From: Pseudomonadales bacterium
GTDB taxonomy: Bacteria; Pseudomonadota; Gammaproteobacteria; Pseudomonadales; UBA5518
Assembly: GCA_022072145.1 (NCBI GenBank)
Contig: JAJVIG010000065.1
Span: forward strand, 1-39,406
Length of the DNA: 39,406 nt
Reading direction: 5' to 3'
Shown here: positions 16,060-23,653 of the stretch, one piece after another
How positions within the stretch are numbered: the first letter of the stretch is position 1
Layout: each line of letters opens with the position of its first letter
Made by a program: the position numbers and the translations under genes
The notes under the pieces: model-generated
Told to the model about the DNA's origin: nothing
The model's input: the letters and a program-made list of their open reading frames with translations, nothing else
The model's database searches: none

Positions 16060-16139
16060 AATTGAAGCCTTTTCCATTGCCTGCAGCGTTTGCTGCCAAC
16101 GGGCTTGCTCCAGGTCATGACGCTCGAGAAACTCTGGCC
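16060..16139 (-). pseudogene. Possible ribbon-helix-helix antitoxin C-terminal fragment
   Basis: On the minus strand, between the HNH gene stop and the HipB fragment, the sequence reads RPEFLERHDLEQARWQQTLQ and then AMEKA. This resembles the charged C-terminal segment of small CopG/RHH-type antitoxins. No start, DNA-binding part or partner toxin is visible, so the assignment is weak. Confidence 0.25.
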
Positions 16140-17261
16140 TCACGAAGCGAGCCGCTTGCCCGCCGCAGTCTCGAAGTACCACTCGCCCGCATGGTTGGTG
16201 CGGATGCGGTAGCCGCCCTCGTGCAGGCGGCGGTGGTGCGCCGAACACAGCAGCAGCGTGTTGTCGAGGCTGGTCTTGCCGCCGTCGATCCAGTGCATCA
16301 CGTGATGCGCCTCCAGCCAGCGCGTGTGCGCACAACCGGGATAACAGCAGTGCCGGTCGCGCGCCAGCAGCGCGCGACGCAGCGCCGGCTGCACGACGCG
16401 GTGCTTGCGCCCCAGATCGAGCGGATTGCCCTCGGCGTCTTCCGTGACCACCACCACGCCGGCATCGCAGCACAGGCGACGGACGCTCTCGATCGGCAGC
16501 TCGCTGCGCGCGCCCGGCACCGGCTCGACGCGCAGCGCCGCCTCGTCGACGTGCACCACGACCTGGTAATGATCCGCGGGCGAGGCGCTCCTGCCCGGTT
16601 CCCCCGCGAGATACGCCCGCGCCACGTCGACCAGCGCATCGGCCTGGCGCGCGTGCACCGATTCCTCGCCATCCGCGCCGGACGCATCACGTGATGCGTC
16701 GGCCATCGCGCGCTCCAGTGCCGCCATCACCACCGCGCCCGCCTCCTCGGTGAGTTCGACGGAAAGGGTCATCCGCCCGGAGCCGTCAAGCGAGCGGCAC
16801 AGGAAGCGGTTGCGGTGGATCTCGTTCGCGTCGTGCGTGGACGCCGCACGGTCGGCGTTGCGCAACTGCTGGCAGCGCCGCTGCACCTGCTCGGCGGTGG
16901 CCTGCTGCGCGTACGCGAGCAACTGCGCCTCGGTGTGTGGCGTGGCCACGCGGCTGAGCGAGCGGACCTTGGAGTACGACAGCTCGCCCGCCGCGAAGGC
17001 ACGCGAGATGCGCGGCAGATCGAACAGCGCCGCCGCCACGCGCACCTTCTCGCGCGCGGTGCCGACGACGATGCCGCACTTCATGTTCAGCCATTCGGCG
17101 CAGTTGTTGAACTGGTACGCCTTCCAGCCCTGGCGGACGTCGAACTCGCGCAGCAATTCGAGAAAGGCATACTCGGCGGCATTGATGCGCTGCGCGTGGT
17201 CGACGAGTTCCTGCTCGAGCTCGTCCAGCGAACGGCGGGGAAGTCTGAACAGCGCGGTCAT
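16140..17261 (-). CDS. DUF222 / HNH endonuclease domain protein
   Basis: 373 residues. The N-terminal DUF222 region (about 10-250, with CAEWLNMKCGIVVGTAREKVRVA and SYSKVRSLSRVATPHTEAQLL) is followed by a C-terminal HNH nuclease motif: CCYPGCAHTRWLEAHHVMHW, then the Asp/Asn of SLDNTLLLC and AHHRRLHEGGY. Zinc-binding CxxC pairs and the catalytic His of AHHV are present. Family members occur in multiple genomic copies and behave like mobile or selfish nucleases; their function is unproven. The ATG at 17261 was chosen because AAAGGAGCTTCCG precedes it, though an in-frame ATG lies at 17303. The gene borders the graveyard of partial genes on its 3' side, which fits a region of repeated insertion and deletion. 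Confidence 0.85.
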   Translation of the reverse strand: MTALFRLPRRSLDELEQELVDHAQRINAAEYAFLELLREFDVRQGWKAYQFNNCAEWLNMKCGIVVGTAREKVRVAAALFDLPRISRAFAAGELSYSKVRSLSRVATPHTEAQLLAYAQQATAEQVQRRCQQLRNADRAASTHDANEIHRNRFLCRSLDGSGRMTLSVELTEEAGAVVMAALERAMADASRDASGADGEESVHARQADALVDVARAYLAGEPGRSASPADHYQVVVHVDEAALRVEPVPGARSELPIESVRRLCCDAGVVVVTEDAEGNPLDLGRKHRVVQPALRRALLARDRHCCYPGCAHTRWLEAHHVMHWIDGGKTSLDNTLLLCSAHHRRLHEGGYRIRTNHAGEWYFETAAGKRLAS

Positions 17262-17447
17262 CGGAAGCTCCTTTTCGCGAGGGTGCGACAACTGTTTAAA
17301 CATACAGCATTCTATCGGCGCTGGTCGATCGCGGGAAGGAACGTGTGGTTACAAAAAACGCCGTTCAAATTCCATTTCAGCGTGCGAGCGCGTTCGCGAA
17401 CCGGATCGAGACTCGCGCGGCGCGTGAAGGATCCTGGTGCGAGGGGC

Positions 17448-18206
17448 TCAGGGCGCGAGCCGGCCCGCCCGCAACGCCAACGGCCATGTGATGGTGAGCG
17501 CGGCATCGGTTTCGCCCCACAGCGTCGCGAGCTGTGCGCCGAGCTCGAGCACGGGATCGACACCCCGTTCCCGCACATAGCGTGCGGTCGCTGACCAGCT
17601 ACGCACATAGCCGAGCAACTGCGCCAGCGACCAGTGCGCAGTCATGGCGAAAACCGGTGCCGAAATCTCAGCGAACGGGAAAGGCAGATCGCGATAGCCC
17701 GTCTCGACGTGCCGGCGCTCGGGCGGCCAGTACGCACCGACGATACGCGAGTAGAAGTGCCGCACCAGCGTATCGATGGACGTATCGCCGGTCGAATGCA
17801 TGCCATAGGTCCACACCGCGAGCAGGCCGCCGGGTTTCACTACCCGGCGCACCTCGGCATGGAAGGCGTCCAGATCGAGCCAGTGCAGTGCCTGCGCAAC
17901 CGTCACCAGATCGACCGTATGGTCGTCGAGACCGGAACTCTGCGCCTGCGCGACGCGGTAATGGACGCGTGGATGCGGCACGGCCGCTGCGATCTGCGCG
18001 CGGCTCGCGTCGGTCGCCACTACCTGCGCAAAGCGGTCCGCAAGAGCAACCGACGCCTGGCCGGTGCCGGCCGCGCAATCCCAGGCCAGGGATCGGTCCG
18101 GTGCCTGGCCTGCGAGCCAATCGAACAGCTCCGCCGGATAACGGGGACGGAAATCGGCGTAGCAGTTCGCGACGTCTGCGAAGTGGTCACCAAAGGGTTT
18201 GGTCAC
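17448..18206 (-). CDS. Class I SAM-dependent methyltransferase
   Basis: 252-residue cytosolic methyltransferase of the UbiE/methyltransferase-11 group. Motif I is WDCAAGTGQAS (42-52), the adenosine-binding acidic residue is in VVATDAS (Asp66), motif II/III is VDLVTVAQALHWLD, and a post-motif reads VRRVVKPGGLLAVWTYG. The N-terminus, FADVANCYADFRPRYP, is typical of this group. The substrate is not predictable; relatives include uncharacterised small-molecule methyltransferases and biotin-pathway BioC homologues. It is divergent from the PepSY/DUF2271 operon across 205 bp and separated by 186 bp from the HNH gene, so it probably stands alone. Confidence 0.9.
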   Translation of the reverse strand: MTKPFGDHFADVANCYADFRPRYPAELFDWLAGQAPDRSLAWDCAAGTGQASVALADRFAQVVATDASRAQIAAAVPHPRVHYRVAQAQSSGLDDHTVDLVTVAQALHWLDLDAFHAEVRRVVKPGGLLAVWTYGMHSTGDTSIDTLVRHFYSRIVGAYWPPERRHVETGYRDLPFPFAEISAPVFAMTAHWSLAQLLGYVRSWSATARYVRERGVDPVLELGAQLATLWGETDAALTITWPLALRAGRLAP

Positions 18207-18411
18207 GGCTTATCCCGGCACGGAGCTGAGCAAACATATGTTCGCCGGGAGTGCGATTGCTGTCATGCGGCGCGGCAGGGGAAGGCGCACGCTAGCGAGC
18301 CGATCCCGAGGGGTTGGCGCGTAACGGCATTTTCCCGCACGCGCGTTAAGCCACGTTTCAGCCTGCGCCCGCACTATGCGCACAGGACGTTTTCACAGCA
18401 GGAGATGGCCC

Positions 18412-18768
18412 ATGAAGGACGCGATCCCGTTGATCGGAGTCGTCACGTGTCTACTGGCCCCGGCCGTAATCGCCGACGATCACTGCCACGACCCGGTCGC
18501 CGACTGGCAGAGCCGCGAGGCATTGCGAGCGCAACTCGAGAGCTGCGGCTGGAAGGTACAGCGCATCCGGGTCGACGACGACTGCTACGAGGTGAAGGGC
18601 ATAGACCTCGATGGCAACCGCTTCGAGGCCAGCTTCTCGCCCGCCTCGCTGACGATCCGCGAGCTCGAGATCCGCTTCGACAACCGGGACAGCGCAGCCG
18701 GTTACCTCGGCGGGGCGAACCGCTGCGAACCCGCCACCCGCAACCACCACACCGGAGAGCACAACTGA
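18412..18768 (+). CDS. PepSY-domain periplasmic protein
   Basis: 118 residues: a signal peptide (residues 1-21, ending PAVIA), then one PepSY-like repeat: SREALRAQLESCGWKVQRIR, then DDDCYEVKGIDLDGNRFEASF. The mature part has four cysteines (DHC, ESC, DDC, NRC), enough for two disulfides in the periplasm. PepSY proteins next to PepSY-type reductases are thought to present or bind the electron acceptor; the role here is inferred. The ATG at 18412 was chosen because of CAGGAGATGGCCC; an in-frame ATG at 18376 would spoil the signal peptide. Its TGA overlaps the ATG of the DUF2271 gene (TGATG), so it is the first gene of a coupled operon. Confidence 0.82.
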   Translation: MKDAIPLIGVVTCLLAPAVIADDHCHDPVADWQSREALRAQLESCGWKVQRIRVDDDCYEVKGIDLDGNRFEASFSPASLTIRELEIRFDNRDSAAGYLGGANRCEPATRNHHTGEHN

Positions 18769-19238
18769 TGGACATCCGCTTGCCTCGCCTCGCGCTCGTT
18801 GCCGTGCTGGCCCTGCCCGTGCTGGCACACGCCCGTCCCGTCGTACTGTCGACGCAACTGGCCGCGTACAAGGGCAATGGCGCGTACCTCGCGCTGTATC
18901 TCACCGACGGCAACGGGAAGTACCAGCGCACGCTCTGGGTGGCCGGCAAGAAGGCCAAGTACTTCAAGCACCTTCCGGACTGGGCGCGTGGCAGCGGCCT
19001 GCAGCCGGCTGCGTACGACGGCCTTTCCGGCGCCAGCGTCACCCGCGGCGGCGCGTTGAAGGTCACCGTCGACATCGCGGATGAACTGATCGACGCGGGC
19101 TACCAGATCCGCATCGATTCCGCCGTCGAGGACAAACGGGACAACCGCGCCGAGGTGATCGTGCCGCTTACCGCTGCCGGCGCCGGCAAGCCGGTGGCGG
19201 GCAAGGTGTACGTCGAGTCCTTCACCTATTCGTTCTGA
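18768..19238 (+). CDS. DUF2271 periplasmic protein
   Basis: 156 residues with a clean Sec signal peptide (LALVAVLALPVLAHA, cleavage about residue 22) and a DUF2271 domain: KGNGAYLALYLTDGNGKYQR, then TLWVAGKKAKYFKHLPDW, then YDGLSGASVTRGG. DUF2271 proteins are usually encoded with PepSY-domain reductases and sometimes with ApbE flavin transferases; their biochemical role is unknown. No ApbE gene is present in this window. It is translationally coupled to the PepSY gene before it and lies 18 bp upstream of the reductase. Confidence 0.85.
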   Translation: MDIRLPRLALVAVLALPVLAHARPVVLSTQLAAYKGNGAYLALYLTDGNGKYQRTLWVAGKKAKYFKHLPDWARGSGLQPAAYDGLSGASVTRGGALKVTVDIADELIDAGYQIRIDSAVEDKRDNRAEVIVPLTAAGAGKPVAGKVYVESFTYSF

Positions 19239-19256
19239 GTGCGAAGGAGCCAGGCG

Positions 19257-21443
19257 ATGTTGCGCAAGATCCATTCGCTGCCCGGAGTTTTCGCCGCGTT
19301 GCTGGTGATCGTGCTGGCGGGCACGGGCGCCATGCTCGCCATCAGCCCGGCATGGGAGCGGCTGCATGCCGGCATTCCCGCCGCGGGGCGCATCAGCGTC
19401 GCGGAGCTGGCCGGGAGGATCGCCCCGACCTACCCGGTTATCGAACAGGTCGAACGCACGCCATCCGGTTCGGTCATCGTGTACTTCTCCGATGGCGAGC
19501 GTTCCGGCGTGGACTTGGTGGACCCGCTGACGGGCAAGCGGCTGCGCGCGTACGAGCCGTCGTCCTTCATGCGCGCGGTGAAGAATCTGCACCGCTCGTT
19601 CCTCCTCGACACGCCCGGCCGGGTGGCCTCGGGAACGGGTTCGGTAGCGATGTTGCTGCTGGCGCTGAGCGGCACGCTGTTGCTGGCCAGGCGGGCAGGA
19701 GGCTGGCGCAGACTGGCGGGCCCGGTGAGCGGCACGACGGGGCAGCGACTGCATGCCTGGTGCGGCCGCGCCGCGGTGCTCGGTTTGCTGCTGTCGGCCT
19801 CGACGGGCGCATGGATGTCGGCGGTGAGCCTCGAACTGGTGCCCGAACCGCCGGAAGCCGAGGCGGCGTATCCTGCGGCAATCGAGCCTGGCGTGGCACT
19901 ACCGGTGCAGACGCTCGCGGCGCTGCACGCCATCGACCTGAACGAACTGAGGCAACTGGTCTACCCCTACCCGGACGATCCGACCGGCACCTATTCGGTT
20001 CTCACGGACCAGGGCGCCGGATTCATCAGCCCGACCACCGGCGCGATGATCTCGTTCCAGGCCCATGACGGTGCCCGCACGGTCTACGAATTCGTCTACC
20101 GGCTGCACACGGGCGAGGGGCTGTGGTGGCTTGCGCTGCTGCTGGGCTTGTCGGCGCTTGCCGCTACCGTGCTGGCCGTGACCGGGGTGCAGGTCTGGTG
20201 GAAGCGCCGCCGCTCGTTGCCGCATCTGGCGAACAACGTCAGCCGTGACGCGGCCGATGCCGTGATCCTGGTCGGTTCCGAAAGCAACACCACCTGGGGC
20301 TTTGCCCAGACCCTGCACGATGCGCTGACCGCAGCTGGACAGCGGGTGCACACAGCCCCGATGAACCAGCTGGCAACCGCCTACCCCGTGGCGCGGACCC
20401 TGTTCATCCTGAGCAATACCTACGGGGACGGCGGTGCGCCTGCGTCCGCCGGCCGCTTCCTGCCGGCATTGGCGCACTTCGGTGGCACCCCGGCGTTCCG
20501 CTACTGCGTGCTGGGTTTCGGCGACCGCCAGTTCCCGCGCTTCTGCCAGTTCGCCATCGACGTCGATGCGGCGCTGGCGGCGAGAGGCTGGAACGCACTG
20601 TGCCCGCTCGAACTGATCGATCGCCAGTCGCCGCAGGAATTCGCGCGCTGGGGCAGCACGGTGGGTGGTCTGCTCGGCGTGGAGCTCAACCTGGTTCACA
20701 CGCCGCAGCGCCCGCGTACGACCACGCTGCAACTCGCCGAACGCATCGATTACGGCCTGGAAGTGCAGGCACCGACCACGGTGTTTCGTTTCCGGACGGC
20801 AGCGCGCGCTCGCCTGCCCCGGTTCGAAGCGGGCGACCTCGTCGGCATCCTGCCGCCGGGAACGCATGCACCACGGTTTTACTCGCTGGCCTCGTCGTCG
20901 GCGGAAGGCGTGCTCGAGATCTGCGTGCGCAAGCATCCCGAAGGCTTGTGCTCGGGTTATCTGCACGGTCTGCGCTCCGGCGATTGCGTCGATGCCTTCA
21001 TCCAGGTCAACCCGGTGTTCCGGCCCGCGTCCGGCAACGTGCCGGTGATCCTGATCGGCGCCGGCACCGGCATCGGGCCGCTGAACGGCTTCATCAAGCA
21101 CAACACTGCCCGCCACCCCATGTACCTGTACTGGGGTGGACGCAGCCCGGAATCCGATTTCCTCTACGAAGCGCAGTTGCAGCAGTATCTGGACGACCGG
21201 CGGCTGACCCAACTCAACACCGCGTTCTCCCGCGCTGCCGACCCTGCGTATGTGCAGGACCGGATCGACGCCGATGCCGTGACGCTGCGTGAACTCATAC
21301 AGCGCGGTGCGCAGGTCCTCGTGTGTGGCGGCCGTGAGATGGCGAGCGCAGTGCACGCGGCGATCGACCGCATCGTCGCACCACTGGCGATCAGCGTGCC
21401 GGTGCTGAAGGCGGAGGGACGGTATCGCGAGGATGTCTATTGA
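19257..21443 (+). CDS. PepSY-TM / flavodoxin / FAD-NAD(P)H reductase fusion, inner-membrane
   Basis: 728-residue membrane flavoprotein that should carry electrons from NAD(P)H through FAD and FMN into or across the inner membrane. The N-terminal PepSY_TM part (1-317) has membrane segments at about 10-30, 128-145, 172-190 and 290-313, with histidines near the membrane (His111, His166, His284) that could bind haem. A flavodoxin domain (about 335-475) contains LVGSESNTTWGFA and SNTYGDGGAPAS. The FNR-type reductase (about 495-728) has the FAD motif RFYSLASS (540-547), GAGTGIGP (601-608) and the C-terminal cysteine/glycine region VCGGREMA. By analogy with PepSY_TM siderophore reductases such as FoxB and with CysJ-like reductases, ferric-chelate reduction is plausible but unproven. 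The ATG follows AAGGAGCCAGGCG. Confidence 0.9.
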   Translation: MLRKIHSLPGVFAALLVIVLAGTGAMLAISPAWERLHAGIPAAGRISVAELAGRIAPTYPVIEQVERTPSGSVIVYFSDGERSGVDLVDPLTGKRLRAYEPSSFMRAVKNLHRSFLLDTPGRVASGTGSVAMLLLALSGTLLLARRAGGWRRLAGPVSGTTGQRLHAWCGRAAVLGLLLSASTGAWMSAVSLELVPEPPEAEAAYPAAIEPGVALPVQTLAALHAIDLNELRQLVYPYPDDPTGTYSVLTDQGAGFISPTTGAMISFQAHDGARTVYEFVYRLHTGEGLWWLALLLGLSALAATVLAVTGVQVWWKRRRSLPHLANNVSRDAADAVILVGSESNTTWGFAQTLHDALTAAGQRVHTAPMNQLATAYPVARTLFILSNTYGDGGAPASAGRFLPALAHFGGTPAFRYCVLGFGDRQFPRFCQFAIDVDAALAARGWNALCPLELIDRQSPQEFARWGSTVGGLLGVELNLVHTPQRPRTTTLQLAERIDYGLEVQAPTTVFRFRTAARARLPRFEAGDLVGILPPGTHAPRFYSLASSSAEGVLEICVRKHPEGLCSGYLHGLRSGDCVDAFIQVNPVFRPASGNVPVILIGAGTGIGPLNGFIKHNTARHPMYLYWGGRSPESDFLYEAQLQQYLDDRRLTQLNTAFSRAADPAYVQDRIDADAVTLRELIQRGAQVLVCGGREMASAVHAAIDRIVAPLAISVPVLKAEGRYREDVY

Positions 21444-21513
21444 GACGAGCGCGGCCACTCCCGGTCGGCTAAGCTGGCCGCACTCGATCGAGCGCGTCGC
21501 CGCTAGCAGCCCC

Positions 21514-22431
21514 ATGTCCCACCCCGCGCTGAAACGCTACGCCTGGCTGTCCATCGTGGCGGCCCTCGTCACCATCCTGCTCAAGGGGGTGGCCTGGTGG
21601 CTGACCGGCTCGGTCGGCCTGCTCTCGGATGCGCTGGAGTCCTTCGTCAACCTGGCCGGCGCGCTGATGGCCCTGGCCATGCTTTCCCTGGCGGCCCGGC
21701 CGGCCGACCAGAACCACGCCCACGGACACGGCAAGGCGGAGTACCTCTCCAGCGCCTTCGAGGGTTTCCTGATCATCCTGGCCGCACTGAGCATCGGCTA
21801 TGCGGCGGTGGGACGCCTGCTCGCCCCGCAGCCGATCGAGGACGTGGGCGTCGGGCTGGCGGTCTCGGTGGCGGCGTCGATCGTCAATCTGCTGACCGCC
21901 CGCACCCTGATGGGGGTGGGCCGCGAGTACCACTCCATCGCCCTCGAGGCGGACGCCCACCACCTGCTCACCGACGTCTGGACCTCGGCGGGCGTCATCG
22001 CCGGGGTTGCGCTGGTCTGGCTGACCGGCTGGCTGTGGCTGGATCCGGTGATTGCCCTGCTGGTGGCGGTGAACATCGTCTGGGCCGGCTGGCGCTTGCT
22101 GCACCGGTCGGCCGGCGGCCTGATGGACGTGTCGCTGGCTGACGACGAACTGCGCGCCATCGAAATCCTGCTGGACGGGTATCGTGCCCGGGGCATCGAA
22201 TTCCATGCCCTGCGCACGCGCCAGGCCGGCAGTCGCGCGTTCGTGACGCTGCATGTCCTGGTGCCCGGGGGATGGACGGTCAAGGCAGGCCACGACTGGT
22301 GCGAACTGATCGAGGCGGACATCGGCCGCGCGGTGTCCCACGCCCATGTCACCACCCATCTGGAGCCCGCGGAGGATCCCGTATCACTGGAGGACCAGTC
22401 ACTCGATCGCGTCCGTGCCGATCATGCATGA
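21514..22431 (+). CDS. Cation diffusion facilitator (CDF) family transporter
   Basis: 305-residue inner-membrane metal-ion/H+ antiporter. About six membrane helices are visible, including YAWLSIVAALVTILLKGVAWW, LLSDALESFVNLAGALMALA and AGVIAGVALVWLTGWLWL. The family hallmark HGHGKAEYLSSAFEG lies in the loop before TM3. The second half of the transport site is intact (DAHHLLTDVW, HxxxD), while the first half reads ExxxN (ESFVN) instead of the DxxxD or HxxxD of well-studied zinc exporters. A C-terminal cytoplasmic domain ends with HVTTHLEP. An earlier in-frame ATG at 21433 would overlap the reductase gene by 11 bp; I prefer 21514 from alignment to typical starts. Its position in the reductase operon suggests the handled metal links to the redox function. 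Confidence 0.88.
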   Translation: MSHPALKRYAWLSIVAALVTILLKGVAWWLTGSVGLLSDALESFVNLAGALMALAMLSLAARPADQNHAHGHGKAEYLSSAFEGFLIILAALSIGYAAVGRLLAPQPIEDVGVGLAVSVAASIVNLLTARTLMGVGREYHSIALEADAHHLLTDVWTSAGVIAGVALVWLTGWLWLDPVIALLVAVNIVWAGWRLLHRSAGGLMDVSLADDELRAIEILLDGYRARGIEFHALRTRQAGSRAFVTLHVLVPGGWTVKAGHDWCELIEADIGRAVSHAHVTTHLEPAEDPVSLEDQSLDRVRADHA

Positions 22432-22520
22432 GCCGCCCGGAGCACGGCGGCAGTCGAGCGACGAACGAGGGCTGATGTTATCGTTCGTCGCACGCTGCGG
22501 TTTTCGGGAGGCACGCGGGT

Positions 22521-23504
22521 TTGGCTACACACCGATTGACACAGCAGGCACTTGACGCCGCGCGTTCGCAGAGCCTGGGCCATCGCATGATCGCGGTGGC
22601 CAACGATTTTTCGGCGCGCATCCTGGTTCAGTACCGGCGCCACGGCTATGGCGCCATCCGTCCCGTGCACGGCGCGCTGCTGCGCAACCTCGAACTGCAG
22701 GGCAATCGCCTCACCACGCTCGCCGAGCGCGCCGGAGTTACCCACCGGGCGATGGCCAAGATCGTGGAGGATCTGGTTGCGCAGGGATTCGTGACGCGCG
22801 AGCCGGACGTCCAGGACCGTCGCGCGACGCGTATCCGGTTCACGGCGCAGGGCATCCGGCTGCTGGAGGACTCCAGCCGGATCATCGAACGCATCTATGC
22901 CGACTATTCCGGGCTGGTCGGCGCCGACACGCTCGAACAACTCGAAGAGCGACTGTTCGATTTCCTGCAACGACTGGGCGTGGAGGTCACGCCCAGCGGA
23001 CAGCAGGCCATCCACTCCCCGCAGCCGGGCCACCGGCGAACCCGCTCCGGGGCTTACCTGTCCCACAATCTGGGGCGTTACCTGCAACTCGCGGGGGACG
23101 ATTACCATCGACGCTGCGCGCAGATCATGGCGCGGCATGGTCATCACCGAATCCGCTTCGATCACGTCGCGGTCCTGAGCCACCTCGGCCTCGAGGGGAT
23201 GTCCCTCGGGTCGCTGGCGGACTCGGCCGCGATATCCCTGCAGGCCATGGGCAAGCAGGTCACCGCCGTGCAACACCTGGGCTACGTCGAGTCACGCGAG
23301 GACCCGGGCGACCGCCGCGTTCGCCGCGTGGAGTTCACGCCGGCGGGCGTCGCGTTCAGCGCGGACCTGCTCGAAGCGTTCCGCGAAATCGACGAGGACT
23401 ACGGCAGGATCGTCGGCTTGCGCCGCATGCAGTGGTTGCGTGCCAGCCTGGCACGGGTCATCGCCCGGCTGGGGCTGAAGGTCCCCGCCCGCACGTTTTC
23501 CTGA
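22521..23504 (+). CDS. Double-domain MarR-type transcriptional regulator
   Basis: 327 residues holding two MarR winged-helix domains in one chain, about twice the usual 150. In domain 1 (about 35-155) the recognition region is LTTLAERAGVTHRAMAKIVE and the wing is VTREPDVQDRRATRIRFTAQG. In domain 2 (about 190-320) they are LGSLADSAAISLQAMGKQVT and VESREDPGDRRVRRVEFTPAG. Both keep the DxR(R) wing. MarR proteins normally dimerise, so this could act as a one-chain pseudo-dimer. The start is probably TTG (22521), with GGGAGG nine bases before it. It lies just upstream of receptor 2 on the same strand, whose promoter contains an imperfect inverted repeat. It is the likely local regulator. Confidence 0.88.
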   Translation: MATHRLTQQALDAARSQSLGHRMIAVANDFSARILVQYRRHGYGAIRPVHGALLRNLELQGNRLTTLAERAGVTHRAMAKIVEDLVAQGFVTREPDVQDRRATRIRFTAQGIRLLEDSSRIIERIYADYSGLVGADTLEQLEERLFDFLQRLGVEVTPSGQQAIHSPQPGHRRTRSGAYLSHNLGRYLQLAGDDYHRRCAQIMARHGHHRIRFDHVAVLSHLGLEGMSLGSLADSAAISLQAMGKQVTAVQHLGYVESREDPGDRRVRRVEFTPAGVAFSADLLEAFREIDEDYGRIVGLRRMQWLRASLARVIARLGLKVPARTFS

Positions 23505-23545
23505 TTCGGGTCCCCGGCCTGCCGGCCGGCGGGCGTGATTTGCGC

Positions 23546-23599
23546 TTGCATTTCCTGATACCTGGTTTACTATCGCCGAACACGATACTGCGTTTACCA
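23546..23599 (+). promoter_or_regulatory. Candidate promoter and operator of TonB receptor 2
   Basis: A sigma-70-like pair: TTGCAT (23546-23551) and TACTAT (23568-23573), 16 bp apart. They sit in an AT-richer patch upstream of the receptor gene. Overlapping the -10 is an imperfect inverted repeat, ACTATCG-N7-CGATACT (about 23569-23589). It is flanked by TGGT (23563-23566) and ACCA (23596-23599). An operator covering the -10 suits repression by the adjacent double MarR protein. Confidence 0.45.
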
Positions 23600-23653
23600 A
23601 TTTCGTGTGTGGATCGGTCTCTGTAAAACAACGATGATTCAGGAGAACCTGCC

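Noticed and set aside
17292..17301. Palindrome TGTTTAAACA upstream of the HNH gene as a regulator site
   Set aside because: Ten bases in an AT-rich patch are too short to stand out, and nothing else supports it.
23505..23653. Fur box before receptor 2, implying iron uptake
   Set aside because: No GATAATGATAATCATTATC-like sequence is present, and the neighbouring genes are catabolic. The same is true upstream of receptor 1.
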